Shown here one piece after another: positions 33,561-43,832 of a stretch of DNA of 64,000 nucleotides (positions within the stretch are counted from its first letter, which is position 1; the number at the start of each line of letters is the position of its first letter). The stretch is from Limnoperna fortunei. Lineage: Eukaryota; Mollusca; Bivalvia; Mytilida; Modiolidae. Location of the stretch: assembly GCA_944474755.1 (NCBI GenBank), contig OX104123.1:17612275-17676274 (forward strand), read 5' to 3'. The position numbers and the translations under genes are program-made. The notes beneath the pieces are model-generated. The model was not told the origin of the DNA, did not search any database, and worked only from the letters and a program-made list of their open reading frames with translations.

Positions 33561-35466
33561 TTATTGTAGAAGTGCCTTTTTCCTGCCTTCTTTGCCCTTT
33601 GGGTTTTCATTTGAGGTTAAGTCAATTTCAGTTTTCGGAACTGATGGAAGTGGACAAGTTTCGTCTTGAGCCTTTTTACCGTAACAGAATGGACGGATTT
33701 TGTCATAGAGGTACCACTGCCTTGCAGGAGTTAAGCTGGTGGGTGCCATGGTTGATGGTAGCAATCCAGTGGTAGGGATAATTGATTGTTTCTTCAATAA
33801 ATTGATTGCCAAAGTCTCCGAGCTGGCACTTTCACGGCACATAACAAAGCCAGGCTTATTAGCATGGACAATAAAGTGATGATATGTTGAAATGTGCTTC
33901 AGTGGTTTAAAGTAATTTTGCAGGAATGCTTTCCAATCAGAAAACCAGAGGCTCTTAAGAGCCTGTATCGCTCACCTGATTTTATAGGCAATGAAGATGG
34001 CATTTCCCTGATGTTAAAGTAAGTCCTGTAATTTTCAATAAACTTTAAATAGGACCATCCAAACAATATTACTAGAAAGCTTTGTTTCATTGGTTAACCA
34101 GTTGTATAGAGATTTTTTTTATTTGCCCATAGGGTCCTATGTTAAACTAAGTCCTGCGGGGGAGGTGGCCATTTTGAATTTCCAATTGCCATAAAAAACA
34201 TAAACTTTATAAAGGACCATCCAAACAATATTGCTAGTAAGTTTTTGTTTCCATTGATTAACCGGTTTCGGAGAAGAAGCCTTTAAAAACTTTTTCCCAT
34301 AGGGTCGTATGTTAAACAAAGTCCTGCGGTAGCGGCCATTTTGAATTTCCAATTGCCATAAAAAACATAAACTTTATAGAGGACCATCCAAACAATATTG
34401 CTAGCAAGTTTTTGTTTCCATTGATTAACCGGTTTCAGAGAAGAAGCCTTTAAAAACTTTTTCCCATAGGGTCCTATGTTAAACTAAGTCCTGCGGTAGC
34501 GGCCATTTTGAATTTCCAGTTGGCATAAAAATCATAAACTTTATAAAGGACCACCCAAACAATATTGCTAGTAAGTTTTGTTTTGATTGGTTAACCGGTT
34601 GCAGAGAAGAAGCCCTTTTTAACCTTTTTCCCATAGGGTCCAATGTTAAACTAAGTCCTGCGGTGGCGGCCATTTTGAATATCAGATTGGGATAAAAAAC
34701 ATTAACTTTATAGAGGACCATCCAAACAATATTGCTAGTAAGTTTTGTTTCCATTGGTTGGCCGGTTTCAGAAAAGAAGCCTTTCAAACTTTTTCCCATA
34801 GGGTCCTATGTTAAATTAAGTCCTGCCGTGGCAGCCATTTTGAATTTCCAATTGCCATAAAAAACACTAACTTTATAGAGGACCATCCAAACAATATTGC
34901 TAGTAAGTTTTTGTTTCCATTGATTAACCGGTTTCAGAGAAGAAGCGTTTTAAAACTTTTTCCCATAGGGTTCTATGTTAAACTAAGTCCTGCAGTGGCG
35001 GCCATTTTGAATTTCCAATTCCCATCTAAAACACAAACTTTATAGAGGACCATCTAAACAATATTGCTAGTAAGTTTTGTTTTGATTGGTTAAACGGTTT
35101 CAGAGAAGAAGCCCTTTTTAACTTTTTTCCCATAGGGTCCTATGTTAAACTAAGTCTTGAGGTGGCGGCCATATTGGTTTACCAATCAAAAAAAAAAACA
35201 CAAACTTTGTAAAGGTCCATCCAATGATCATTATGGCCAAGTTTGGTTTCAATTGGCCAAGTGGTTTCAGAGAAGAAGATTAAAATGTAAAAAGTTTACA
35301 GACGCCGACGACGACGACGACGACGCCGACGGACGCAAAGTGATAACAATAGCTCACATGACCCTTTGGGTCAGGTGAGCTAAAAAACTACTGGATCACT
35401 TTCACTGTTTGCAATATGAGGTATGTTGTGCCCGTTTCTGCTTGATAATCTAACTGTATCTGCAAC
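33561..35466 (-). pseudogene. Last exon, split by a tandem-core element
   Basis: Acceptor ttgtag|GTTGCAG, phase 0, continues exon 4 as VADTVRLSSRNGHNIPHI, ANSESDPVV. A tandem-core element then intervenes at a T-run. Coding resumes as SDWKAFLQNYFKPLKH, ISTYHHFIVHANKPGFV, and ends in a Lys-rich tail at TAA. No target duplication is visible at the insertion, consistent with a Helitron-type mechanism. Confidence 0.83.
33943..35386 (+). mobile_element. Tandem-core element, 167-bp units, in the last exon
   Basis: Left palindrome AGGCTCTTAAGAGCCT, right GACGAC microsatellite, TGACCCTTTGGGTCA hairpin and GGTGAGCTAAAAA. CCCATAGGGTC recurs about every 165-170 bp seven times (near 34127, 34296, 34463, 34630, 34795, 34962 and 35129). 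The host reading frame on both sides dates it as later than the gene. It is the longest 167-bp-type copy here. Confidence 0.85.
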
Positions 35467-35523
35467 CTACAATACAAAATATAACAATAATTCAAAACAC
35501 ATTAAAACCTTTGCAAATGTACT

Positions 35524-35580
35524 GACAACAAAATGTGTATATTTATTGTACAGTACAATAAATATACACATTTTGTTGTC
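35524..35580. repeat. Perfect 28-bp palindrome
   Basis: Two arms of 28 bases (left begins GACAACAAAATGTGTATATT) are perfect reverse complements separated by a single base at 35552. It lies in an intron of the minus-strand pseudogene. It could be a minimal foldback element, a hairpin RNA source or an assembly fold. Confidence 0.9.
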
Positions 35581-36018
35581 TCTTGTACTTGTACATTCAT
35601 TCCAGATCTCAGTATTTTTCATGTATCTAAATGACCGATATCAGTTGGTTTAAAGTTGTAGTGTTGATTTAAGCAAAACAATGAAATCACAAAACAACAA
35701 CTTAATAATATTTAACCATAAATTTCATTAACATACTAGTATACATTTTTAAAGATGACTCTTTTTTAAAATACAGTTTTCTCAAATTAAAAGATGTGTG
35801 AAATTTTCAATGTTGATTACTTAAGATTGAATGAAAATTTATATATTTCATTTGTGTGATATCAAATTTTCTATGTTGACAAATGATTAAAATATTTAAA
35901 CTTTGTAATTTAGGTACAAAATGAAATGGCTTCAATTCCTGATAAGTACATGTATATGTATATCAACTTTTAAATAAGTCACGACAAAATTCTGGGAAGT
36001 TAAATTGTAAGAATTTAC

Positions 36019-36140
36019 CTCTTGGATTGTTTCTGCAGTTGAATTTTTCCACTTGACTTTCCAGATGCCAAAATGCCAATCTGGCTCAAACTTGGTATGG
36101 CCTGCAATCATCATAGACAACTCAATACTGTGATGTAAAC
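36019..36140 (-). pseudogene. Exon 4 of the DNCxGQNKN-family gene
   Basis: 122 nt, acceptor ttttag|GTTTAC, donor CAAGAG|gtaaat. It begins in the phase left by exon 3 (VMTG|LHHSIEL) and encodes MMIAGHTKFEPDWHFGIW. It lies 6.4 kb from exon 3 because the DIRS element occupies the intron. Confidence 0.85.
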
Positions 36141-37187
36141 CTAAAAATACACAGTAAAAAATAAGACTTGGTGAATTAAAAAGTCTTGTGTTTAATTTCT
36201 ATGTGCAAATAATTCAGAAATTGGTGAAATACATACTGGTACAGAAAATTTTCAAGCAGTGGTATTATTATCAAGATTAGTGAAATTCAATTAATCACAA
36301 ATTTGATAAAGAGGATGTTTCTCACAAGATATCTTAAAGAAAGTGTCACAAATGGAAGATAACTCGCACAGAAATGGAAACTACTGCCTGGTGATTAAAT
36401 TTGCAGGTGCATCTTCAATCATTAGCTTGAAAGGAAAGAAGTGCAAACATGTCTTCTTTTTAAGTAATAAGTCTATTGCATCTATAAGCTGTTAACAATA
36501 TACTTCTTTATGTTTTTTTGCCTGAAGAAAAACAGTGAAACTTTTACAACCTACATGTATGCATTAAAAGCAAAGTTTATGATGTCCAATTACTGAGTAT
36601 AAATAGTTGTGAACAATGCTTATCAGCACATTGTGTAATCTGGTGAATTTCATTGACCATTCAATTCTTCCAGATAATTACATATTCCAACCCCAAACTA
36701 TTGAAGCTATAAATGAAAGCATTACCAAAATATTGAACCAGGCTTGTTTTCCTCCTGAGGCAGTAATGCCAACCCAGGTGCCATGAGAATATATAACATG
36801 TACTGTGTTACAATTTGCCATCATACATCAAGATGAATCACTGTGGGATATACTTAAGTACTTAATACAACATATGGTTGTTGTCTCTGAGCACATGTCG
36901 TCTTGAAACATACCCTTGCTTCAACATATATTCCCATTCTTATTGTAGGGTAGGAGGCATGAATATAGAGAATAGATGAAATTTTTATAAATCTAATCAA
37001 GAAATATTACTACATGCTATGAGATACATTTCACAAACAACAGCATACATATATATGACTTAAAATAAACTACCAATTACTACTAATTGATTTCACACAA
37101 CATTCATTATTAATATTTACACAACAATTAACAAAATATTTTTGGCTTTGGGGCAGACTCGGTATTGCATCCCGTGTTGGCACTGTT

Positions 37188-37733
37188 AAACTCGGTGTAG
37201 TACATGTACATGTATCTGTGCAAAATAGTCTAATAATATAATTGTATGTTCAGTTAACTCGGTGTAGTCTAGGCTACAAGATCCGGAATAGAAGTTACAT
37301 GATACTAAACTCGGTGTAGCAGTAAATAGACCACAAGAGCCGGCTAACTAATTCAGAGCTTATATAATGTATGTACATGTATGTAATGAATGTATAGTTA
37401 ACTCGGTGTAGTCTAGGCTACAAGATCCGGAATAAGTTACATAATAAACTCGGTGTAGCAGCAAATAGACCACAAGAGCCGGATAACTAGTTCTGAGTTT
37501 ATAAGTATATGTAATGAATGTATAGTTAACTCGGTGTATCTTTGGCTACAAGAGCCGGAATAGTAAATTACTAAACTCGGTGTAGCAGCTATCAAGGTAC
37601 AAGAGCCGGATAACTAGTACATTTAAATGGATATACTACAAGAGCCGGATTAACAGTGCAAACACAACGGTGCTCAACTCGGTGTAGTAAAAGAAACATT
37701 GCTATGTACATGTAGCCACACTACAAGATCCGG
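37188..37733 (-). repeat. Array of eight A and eight B motifs
   Basis: Motif A, AACTCGGTGTAG, starts at 37189, 37256, 37308, 37400, 37447, 37528, 37574 and 37676. Motif B, CTACAAGAKCCGG with small variants, starts at 37274, 37331, 37418, 37470, 37546, 37597, 37636 and 37721. The reverse complement of B (CCGGCTCTTGTAG) resembles A, so each A-B pair is an imperfect inverted repeat. Spacers alternate 6 and 11 bases for three rounds inside a 127-144-bp higher unit. A flanking relic GACTCGGTATTG lies at 37156. Function is unknown; recombinase binding is an inference. Confidence 0.85.
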
Positions 37734-38041
37734 AAGAGCACCACCAAAATAAATTTACATGTATCTATTTTAACTTATCAAAACAACCAAATTTTGGGGA
37801 AATTAAGTAATTATTCAGCAAATAATTAATTAAAACGGCCAAAAAAACAGATTGGATGCATTTAATGTACATGTATTCAATCTGATTGCCCCAAAATTAA
37901 GATAATAACAATAACAAAATAAATGATTACACTACATAAATGTAAAAGACAAGTTTTAAGCAACTCCTTGCCAAGAATATCAATAAAATACAGGATTAAA
38001 TTAAATAAGGAACAATGTACTACTGATACAATGTATTCTTA

Positions 38042-40655
38042 TTATTCACATACCAATGAATTTTGTGTTGTCTTCAACACCTTATCTGAAATTTTAATAT
38101 ATCTACAATAGGAATCAGAAGCCCATCTTCCTAAAATTTTAATCATATGGTCCTCTATGTGGACAGACCCTGCTGTAGTAGCTGCCCCTATACGGAATGA
38201 ATGGCCACTATAATGGTTAGCATTGTAACCTAAATAATTTAAAATCTCTTTAAACTTGCATAAAGAGTTTTGCCTAGTCATAGGTAACCCAATGTCATCA
38301 ACAAATAAAGGCGAGTTTGATTCTGGGTTTTTAAGCCATCTGTATTGTAAAAACTGACAACAAGTTTTAACAGGACAAATAATTTTTTCAGTGCTAAATA
38401 ACTTAATCGTCACACCTTTTCTGAAGGGATCAGTTTTTGAACATTTCAAGGTAAGAAAAACACAATCATCTGTAATTATTATATCTGACATACACAAATT
38501 AAAACAAGGATCAAAATTATTTACACTATCTACAGTGAATTCACCACATCTCAAAAAACCAAAAAATGCCACTGTGCACATAGTTTCAAGTAACAAATTA
38601 GTATAACACTTACTAGTTCTAAGATATAAACATATAGACTTTAAAATGTCAAAAGTAATAGGAAATCTTTGTCTTGTTGTATTATTTGGACTTGTGCGTT
38701 TAACACCATTAAGTATAGACTTTAGTCTTTGCATGTTAACAAATTCAGGAAATTGTACATTTTGTTTTAAACACATAAATCTTATTCCACATAGATAGAA
38801 TTTGATTGTGGTATAACCTAGAGACACTCTGCTGTTGCAAAACGCTACAAATAACATTAACAGTTCCTCTGAAATGGGAATATTTTGTGGTAAAATGCAA
38901 GATATTGTGTTTGTAAACAATAAAAACTTCAAATAGGCTTGATAACCTGTCTCGTATACTTTTCTTGTGCTACTGGCAATTGAACAGTCCCACAAGGACT
39001 TAACTACATGTTCCAGTTCCATAACACTTGATCCGGACTTGGCACATTGCACGGATAGATTGCTGCTAGGGGGGGCTAAGCGACGAAATCTGGTGAGCTG
39101 CAAACGAGAGAGAGAATCAGCTATGTCATTGCTTTTCCCAGGTACATGTTTTGCAAGAAACACAAAATTATGATTTGCTGCTACATAAGTTAAGCGACGA
39201 ATAAGTGGCATGATTTGTATAGCTTTAGATCTTCCTTTTTGTATTATAGCTACGGTCGCTTCATTATCGCACATAAACACAATACGCTTTCTTTTCCAAT
39301 GATGCCCCCAGATCAGGGCAGCAACAACAATTGGGTATAACTCGCAAAACGCTATAGAGAAAGGTTTATTATCCTTAGCAATATTAAGGAAAACATCGGG
39401 CCATTTTTGTGAAAACCATTCTCCCTGAAAATAACCACCAAAACCATGAGCTCCAGATGCATCCGTGTACAAGCACAAGTCATTGGCAGACACACTACTT
39501 ATATTGTAAAACATGCTTATGCCATTCCATTTTGATAAGAATAAAAGCCACATCCTGACATCTTCGCGACATTCACTGTTGATTTTTACAAAATGATGTA
39601 AGTTTTTGACTGTGGTAGATAACTTGATCAAATAGGAAACAAATGATCGACCAGGAATTACAACTCTGGCAGCAAAATTTAAATGCCCTAATAGTTGCAA
39701 CAGCTCTCGTTTTGTGCAAGATTTTTTAGTAAGAAATTCTTGAAGAAAACTAGTTATACGGTGAAGCTTATCTGCAGGCAGCCTTGCTTCCATACGTTCA
39801 GAATCTAAGATTAATCCCAAATATTCAATAACTGTAGATGGACCAGAAGTTTTATGTAAAGCCATAGGAATATTTAACACTTTAAAAATATGAAACAACA
39901 GGTTCATATTTCTCTGTCCAGGTTTTAATGGATGTTCAAAAGTAATAAAATCATCCAGTAGATGTAAAATGTATTTAATTCCAAATACATTCTGTGCTAT
40001 CCAACATACAGCTTGTGATAAAGTATCAAATATCCTGGGACTTGACCTGCACCCAAATGCCAACTTAGTGTAATAGTAATAATTAGATTTCCATTTAATA
40101 CAAAACATATGCCACTGCGCTGGATTAATTGGCATAAGTTTAAAGGCATCTGAAATATCAGTTTTACACATTGTTGTACTCTGTCCTAGATTTTGTATAA
40201 TATTGATGGCGTCATCAATTCGCACATAGGATAATGAACAGTTTTCTTTATCTATCATACTATTAACACTTTCATGTTCAGAATCTTCATGAGGTGATGA
40301 TAAGTCTACAATAAGTCTTGGTTTACCAGAATATTTTCCTACAGCTATGCCTATAGGACTGACTCTATAAACTGTAAACGGCAATTTGTTAAGTGGGCCT
40401 ACCAGAAAACCTTTCTGCACTTCGCTCTTAATGAGTTCATCAACAGTTGCGGTATTTGTTAATGCAGATCTTAAATTTCTGCATTCTTTTGTTGGAACAT
40501 TTATATTAGAGACCAAAGTGTCAAAGCCATAAGTTAAACCATCACATAGATAATTAACAAAATCTCTGTCTGAATGTGATTTTAATAATTGTTTTAAGTT
40601 CCCGATATCAATTGGTGTATGGACTGAAACTATTGAATTTTCTTTATATAGTCAC
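38042..40655 (-). CDS. DIRS pol: RT, RNase H, tyrosine recombinase
   Basis: First Met at 40516 gives 824 aa, but the frame is open to about 40655 (TPIDIGNLKQLL, CDGLTYGF), so the true start may be upstream or by gag-pol coupling. From that Met: RT with FGCRSSPRIF and LLDD at 186-189; RNase H with D352, E392, D417 and D465 (YTDASG, AFCELYP, MCDNEA, KSNDIADSLSR); tyrosine recombinase with R656 (FLRCGE), H772-R775 (HSFRIG), W798 (GRW) and Y806 (CRYIK). All catalytic residues are present. It copies element RNA and inserts the DNA circle by strand exchange. No frameshift or stop is seen. Confidence 0.92.
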
Positions 40656-40676
40656 TGAGTCATATTGTCCCCTGTT

Positions 40677-42119
40677 TTACCTTTCTTTTTTTTGGACATG
40701 TACTGCTACCATGATTTGAAGCATGACACACTGAACACATATGCGCATAAGAACAATTTGGTTTGACACACCGACGATCATTAAAATTGTTGCAGACTTC
40801 TCTATCATTCGTTTCCTACCATAGCGATCAACATCTCTGTTTTGTTGTGCTCTTACATTAGATTGTGTGTAAGTGTGGTTTCTCTTAACATTAAGAGGTT
40901 GACAAAACGAAGAAGTGTGCATAGTGGAATTGCACAAATTGCAAGTATTAATTCTGGCATTTCCCGCAATCATGTCCAATAAATTTGAATCTTTAACTGA
41001 CCAATCGACTTTGATGTTGTGGTCGCACAGAGCCGCTGCAGCCCTTGCCGAGAACTGACAGTGGTACTCATAAAACTTAGCCCCATATACGTTTGAAATT
41101 TCTATAATGTTGGCTTCATATCTATCAAGCTCTATTCTGCGTTCTGGAAATTTCATACACATAACTCTTTTGTATTTCCCAAAAGCTGTAATAAATTCGC
41201 TTATGGATAGAGCTTTAACTAAACGGATATCCTCTTCTGGCTCTTTAAAATTTTCTAAATTGATAGTGATAGCCTTTGATTGATCCAACTCCATAAACTT
41301 ATCAGAGGACTTTGGTATCAGTAACAAAGCCAAGTTAACATCCTTTCCTTCCCAAATTTTCTTTTTTATTTTTTCAGGCATAACATCCAAATGTGTAATG
41401 CATTCTAATGGAACCCCAAATTCAGTAACTGGGTACCTATACGCACCATTATTATACGAACCATTCTGTAAATCCGTTGTTCGGATTCCGGTGGAAACGG
41501 TATTGGACTGGTTTACTTGGTCATGCATAGCTCCGTATGCGGTTGACAACGAATAATTCATATCCTGGTTAGCACTTGGTTGAACTGCCGTTGAATTCCT
41601 TTCATTAGCCAGTTTAATAACTGACTGTTGCAGATTTAACATAGTCTGTTGCATAGATTGCATCGAATTCAGCAATCCGGAGATTACCTCGTTGTTTACA
41701 TTCTGGCTGCTGGGCGCGGCCATATTGGAAATAACTGTCTGACGTGACGAATTCCTACGCTGCGCGTTGACATTAGATAAACTTACATTTTCGATAGCTG
41801 ACGATGGAATGTTAGTCTGATTACCACCATTGTCACTTTGAATCGATTCCTCACTATAGTTTCTACTTTCCATATCCACACTCGGGGAATTATTTGGTGT
41901 GCTACCTGTAGATGACGAGTTTTCAGCCGCGTTCATATTCCTCCGCGCAACATTGTCCATGTACAATTTTTTCAGATTTTGTTTACCTAAAGAAATTGGA
42001 GCAGTGATATTAAGCTGATTTAGTTCTTTTTGTAATTTCGCAGCTGTCCAGTTAGATGGGTCGGAGCTGTCCCATGGATTAGCATTTGTTTTCGAACGAG
42101 GTGCACGACGCTCGGCCAT
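40677..42119 (-). pseudogene. DIRS gag-like ORF, C-terminal frameshift
   Basis: 480 codons from MAERRAPRSKTNANPWD. A Ser/Asn-rich N-terminal third is followed by a Met/Gln coiled-coil-like stretch (SMQSMQQTMLNLQQSVIKLA), then a conserved DIRS gag-like core (GVPLECITHLDVMPEKIKKK, RAAAALCDHNIKVDWS). Its last 35 or so codons are out of frame: the adjacent frame reads REVCNNFNDRRCVKPNCSYA, HMCSVCHASNHGSSTCPKK, a CCCH finger and a CCHC-like knuckle. The shift near 40810-40830 is either decay or a programmed site. Gag would package element RNA. Confidence 0.78.
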
Positions 42120-42535
42120 CCTTTGTTATGCAAATTACTGTACTGTTAATAAATGTTTTTATAATTTCCACATCGATGATTTATTTTGTATTACAAAGCA
42201 CACACTAAAGTTTAATGTCCATAAAACATATTCGAAATATATGCATAAATAGAGTGATTTCCACTACAAAGAAGGATAAAAGTTCGAGATTGTAAATTCT
42301 AGTACCACCATCTTGCTAAAAGAAACAACTGCATCAATGACGTAGTCGGATTGTTAACCAATGAAATCACGGATGACTAACAGATTGCCCAATGAATTTA
42401 TTTCTTTTAAATTGCACAATTTTCTAAGTTTTAGAAGAAACGTTACTAAGGATAGGACAGTAATTGTCCTCATAAACCTGCCTTATTGCAATACATAAGC
42501 CTCAATTAAATTTCTCAGGACATTTGCACACCAAC

Positions 42536-42730
42536 CTGTCATGACTCTCCATAAAGAATACCATACGACTATGTTGTTTTTGTTCTGTCCACTACAGTTG
42601 TCAAAGTGTATCTGAGCATTTGCTTCTCCCATTCCATATCTTCCAAAATAGTGGTGAACCATACTAACAACACTGTTAGCCCCCTTTCCTTGACTGTAGC
42701 TTTCATCGATCAAGTAAAATGTTTGTTTAC
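42536..42730 (-). pseudogene. Exon 3 of the DNCxGQNKN-family gene
   Basis: 195 nt, acceptor aaaag|GTAAAC, donor GACAG|gttggt, phase 1 to phase 1. Carries KQTFYLIDESYSQGKGAN, VVSMVHHYFGRYGMGEANAQ and the signature HFDNCSGQNKNN, ending WRVMTG. No internal stop when spliced here. Confidence 0.87.
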
Positions 42731-42984
42731 CTTTTAAAAGAAATTTGGTACTAGTACATGTAGCACTTATTCGGTTTTAATTTCTTCATAAAAACATATA
42801 CAATAGTGCAAATGTAAATGGTTGGAAATGAGAATGCTCAAACATGTAAATGATACATTTAGATGTATATGTATAAACGACATTGTTGACCACTACCACT
42901 CATTAGTATCTTAAAATGCTAGACAAAACATTTCATGATCTATTATAAACAACTTTGAATTAAATTCATTCGTTTAATTGTGTG

Positions 42985-43153
42985 TTAACCAACTTCCAGC
43001 AATTTTTCAGCTACAACATGAAATCTACTGGTAGTTTTTACTAAGGGAGGAAGCCGGAACGGAATACTTCGATAAAAAACACCCTGACCTTTAGTAAAAA
43101 AAATGGCAATCCTTGTCAATTAGGATTGGAGTTGATCAGTACACCCTGCCCAC
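42985..43153 (-). mobile_element. SINE-2 copy, reverse
   Basis: On the minus strand: GGGCAGGGTGTACTGATCAA, CTCCAATCCTAATTGACAAG, CCGGCTTCCTCCC, then the tail GTAGCTGAAAAATTGCTG. It matches the two halves of the split SINE-2 around LINE-A and confirms the pre-insertion order there. It lies in the intron between exons 2 and 3. Confidence 0.8.
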
Positions 43154-43223
43154 AGTGAGCAAAATAAATTCATATCTGAGGAACATAATTAATAAGTCAA
43201 TGTATTTTCCGCATTGTACATAC

Positions 43224-43385
43224 CTGAACCTTCAGAGCAAATGCCAAACACATCACACTTCCTAGGTGTCTTAAAATATATCGGGCCAGCTTGTTGTGCA
43301 TGATGCGGGTAGTGAACCTGTTGTGCATAGTCCCAGGAGTAGTGGAAGGTAGTCTGTATAGACATTGGCTCATGGATATCAAGTT
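43224..43385 (-). pseudogene. Exon 2 of the DNCxGQNKN-family gene
   Basis: 162 nt between acceptor ttttag|AACTTG and donor TTCAG|gtatgt, phase 1 to phase 1. Encodes LDIHEPMSIQTTFHYSWDYA, QQVHYPHHAQQAGPIYFK, TPRKCDVFGICSEGS, the family's conserved centre. No defect seen within it. Confidence 0.85.
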
Positions 43386-43832
43386 CTAAAATTTACAAAA
43401 AAATTTTTTTTTCATTACCCCAAATGAATAAATGTACATTGAACTTTATACAGCACTAAATGAATATTTTGGGGACAAACTTCAAGAAGCTACATGTACA
43501 TACCTACTAATACATACATGTACAATTCAAACTGTAATAAGTACAGAATTTGAACATGTAACTTTCTATAAAGTTAATGTATTTGCACTACAGCTAAAAC
43601 CAAACATTGTTTACCCAATACCAGGTATGACATTAATTATCCGACTTCATTACGCTTTGCACTCCACCATACATGTACATGTACTTTTTTGCAGTATATC
43701 ATGAATGAACTAGTACTAGTATGTTGTTTTTAATTTTATACTATATTGTTTACATGAACCTAAAACCTAAAATTTCATACTGCAACTACAGTGCTACATA
43801 GATGTACAATGTAAATTATTGGGTAACAATAC

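Larger units (their letters stand above)
37140..42350 (-). mobile_element. DIRS-type tyrosine-recombinase retrotransposon
   Basis: Minus-strand order is gag-like ORF, then one long RT-RNase H-tyrosine recombinase ORF, then a 3' region with the motif array. No integrase and no LTR; the recombinase identifies the DIRS order. It lies in an intron of the DNCxGQNKN-family pseudogene on the same strand. Exact ends are not determined: I found no clear inverted or split direct terminal repeats, only AATTTTGGGG/CCCCAAAATT (37790 and 37889). The intact pol suggests a recent arrival. Confidence 0.88.

Noticed and set aside
37140..42400. Classical DIRS inverted LTRs or split direct repeats.
   Set aside because: I compared the leader before gag with the 3' region and found only a 10-bp inverted pair near 37.8 kb, so no terminal structure is claimed.
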